A stretch of 5,149 nt of DNA from positions 1 to 5,149 of the forward strand of contig JAEETG010000040.1 in the NCBI GenBank assembly GCA_016290255.1, in the 5' to 3' direction. The stretch comes from Clostridia bacterium. Its GTDB lineage: Bacteria > Bacillota > Clostridia > Christensenellales > UBA1242. This document shows positions 4,169 through 5,149 of this stretch, in pieces. The position numbers were made by a program, and so were the translations under genes. The notes under the pieces were generated by a model. That model was not told the origin of the DNA. It searched no databases and saw nothing but the letters and a program-made list of their open reading frames with translations. Position 1 is the first letter of the stretch. Every line of letters starts with the position of its first letter.

Positions 4169-5149
4169 ATTTCACTCTTCTCAGGATGTCATTTTCACAA
4201 AGTTTGAGGTTTGTTTTTAATTTTATTCTTTGTTGAACTTTTAAGGCATCTTCAATCTTTTCGCCCTTTTCATCATACATTTCTTCAATTTTAACTTTCT
4301 TCAAAAATGTGTCTGTTGGAGACAGCACTTCCAGTTCGTCCCCCACTTTAAACCTGTTTCTTTGTTCAATTTCACAAAAGCCATCTTGAGTGTTTTTTGT
4401 TACAATTGCAACAAACTCACTTGAACTAACTGGCAAACTGCTTTCCAAACACTCTCTGTCATATTCGCCCAAGCAAAAACCTGTTGTGAACTTTCTGTGG
4501 CTGCAGTTTTCTAATTCTTTTTTGAGTTCTTTTGCTTTTTCTTTGTTTAACTTTTTGTCTTGTTTTAGATATTCAAATGCTCTTTTATATGCGTTAACAA
4601 CGGTTGCAACATAAAATGGGGATTTCATTCTTCCTTCAATCTTAAAACTTGTGATTCCCGCATCAAGCATTTCGTCTAGGTGTTCAATCATGCAGAGGTC
4701 TTTGCTGTTTAAGATGTATGTTCCACGGTTGTCTTCCTGAATTTCAAGTCCATCACCTGTTCTTGAAATTTCTTGAATTTTGTACTCCCAACGGCAAGCC
4801 TGAACGCACTGCCCACGGTTGCTGTCTCTTCCTGTTAGATAATTTGAAAGCAAACATCTTCCCGAATAACTTATGCACATTGCTCCGTGACAAAAGGCCT
4901 CAAGTTCAATGTCTTTTGGAAGATAATCTCTTATCTCTTTAATTTCTTTGAGTGATAATTCTCTGGCAAGAATTATTCTTTTTGCACCTGCATCAGCCCA
5001 AAACTTTGCTGAATATTTGTTTGATGCAGAAGCCTGCGTTGACAAGTGAACATCAAGGTTTGGTGCAACCTGTTTTGCAAGAGTCAAAATTCCTGCATCA
5101 CTAACAATGATTGCGTCAGCTCCGATGCTTTCCAAATATTTTATGTAAT
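4167..5149 (-). CDS. trhP: U32 family protein, TrhP-type tRNA 5-hydroxyuridine synthesis (partial, 5' end off window)
   Basis: The frame is open to the right edge, with the first full codon at 5147-5145, so the N-terminus (perhaps 80-100 residues) is missing. A TTG at 5135 is internal: the residues before it, YIKYLESIGADAIIVSD, continue the family barrel. Of 326 visible residues, the U32 signature spans about 84-102: EAFCHGAMCISYSGRCLLS. Cys91, Cys98, Cys114 and Cys118 fit the four conserved cysteines thought to bind an iron-sulfur cluster; Cys86 is extra. RDSNRGQC and CRWEY (from about 107) resemble TrhP more than the rRNA enzyme RlhA. FKIEGRMKSPFYVATVVNAY (about 168-187) is another family block, followed by a lysine-rich helix and a small C-terminal beta domain from about 235. 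TrhP-type proteins hydroxylate U34 of certain tRNAs using prephenate-derived chemistry. Older annotations call it a collagenase-like peptidase, which is probably wrong. It converges with tmcAL. Confidence 0.88.
   Translation of the reverse strand, partial: YIKYLESIGADAIIVSDAGILTLAKQVAPNLDVHLSTQASASNKYSAKFWADAGAKRIILARELSLKEIKEIRDYLPKDIELEAFCHGAMCISYSGRCLLSNYLTGRDSNRGQCVQACRWEYKIQEISRTGDGLEIQEDNRGTYILNSKDLCMIEHLDEMLDAGITSFKIEGRMKSPFYVATVVNAYKRAFEYLKQDKKLNKEKAKELKKELENCSHRKFTTGFCLGEYDRECLESSLPVSSSEFVAIVTKNTQDGFCEIEQRNRFKVGDELEVLSPTDTFLKKVKIEEMYDEKGEKIEDALKVQQRIKLKTNLKLCENDILRRVK

Noticed and set aside
5133..5135. TTG as the start of the U32 gene
   Set aside because: The frame stays open upstream to the window edge and the upstream residues match the family, and the protein would otherwise lack its N-terminal part; the gene is simply cut by the window.

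Overview
This window reads as an ordinary chromosomal core region of a low-GC Gram-positive bacterium (Bacillota). The base composition is strongly A+T rich and ribosome binding sites are of the GGAGG type. The gene set rpmF-plsX-rnc-smc, with a divergent tmcAL (ylbM-like) gene beside rpmF, is a typical Bacillota neighbourhood. The class cannot be fixed from the sequence; an uncultured Clostridia-like lineage is a guess. I see no insertion sequence, phage gene, CRISPR array, tRNA or rRNA.

Layout. From 2768 down to 1, four genes are read on the minus strand: rpmF (ribosomal protein L32, zinc-ribbon form), plsX (acyl-ACP:phosphate acyltransferase), rnc (RNase III) and the first 217 codons of smc, which runs off the left edge. 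plsX, rnc and smc are tightly packed (4-nt gap, then a 4-nt ATGA overlap) and look like one transcription unit. A 108-nt gap separates rpmF from plsX. It holds a probable intrinsic terminator whose loop contains the rpmF stop codon, a second hairpin, a weak promoter and a 22-bp inverted repeat over that promoter's -10. The 182-nt gap at 2754-2935 is a divergent promoter region: a near-consensus promoter drives rpmF leftwards and weaker candidates drive tmcAL rightwards. tmcAL (2936-4141, +) makes the wobble-base acetylation of elongator tRNA-Met. It converges on a minus-strand U32-family (TrhP-type tRNA hydroxylation) gene that enters from the right edge and ends at 4167. The two share a 13-bp perfect-stem bidirectional terminator.

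Functionally the window joins translation (L32, two tRNA wobble-position modification enzymes), RNA processing (RNase III), membrane phospholipid synthesis (PlsX) and chromosome segregation (SMC). No previously undescribed system is evident. The most interesting signals are regulatory: the inverted repeat over the putative plsX promoter, the terminator/hairpin pair after rpmF, and a 7-1-7 palindrome at the predicted rpmF transcription start. Two expected genes, acpP between plsX and rnc and the DUF177 gene before rpmF, are absent.
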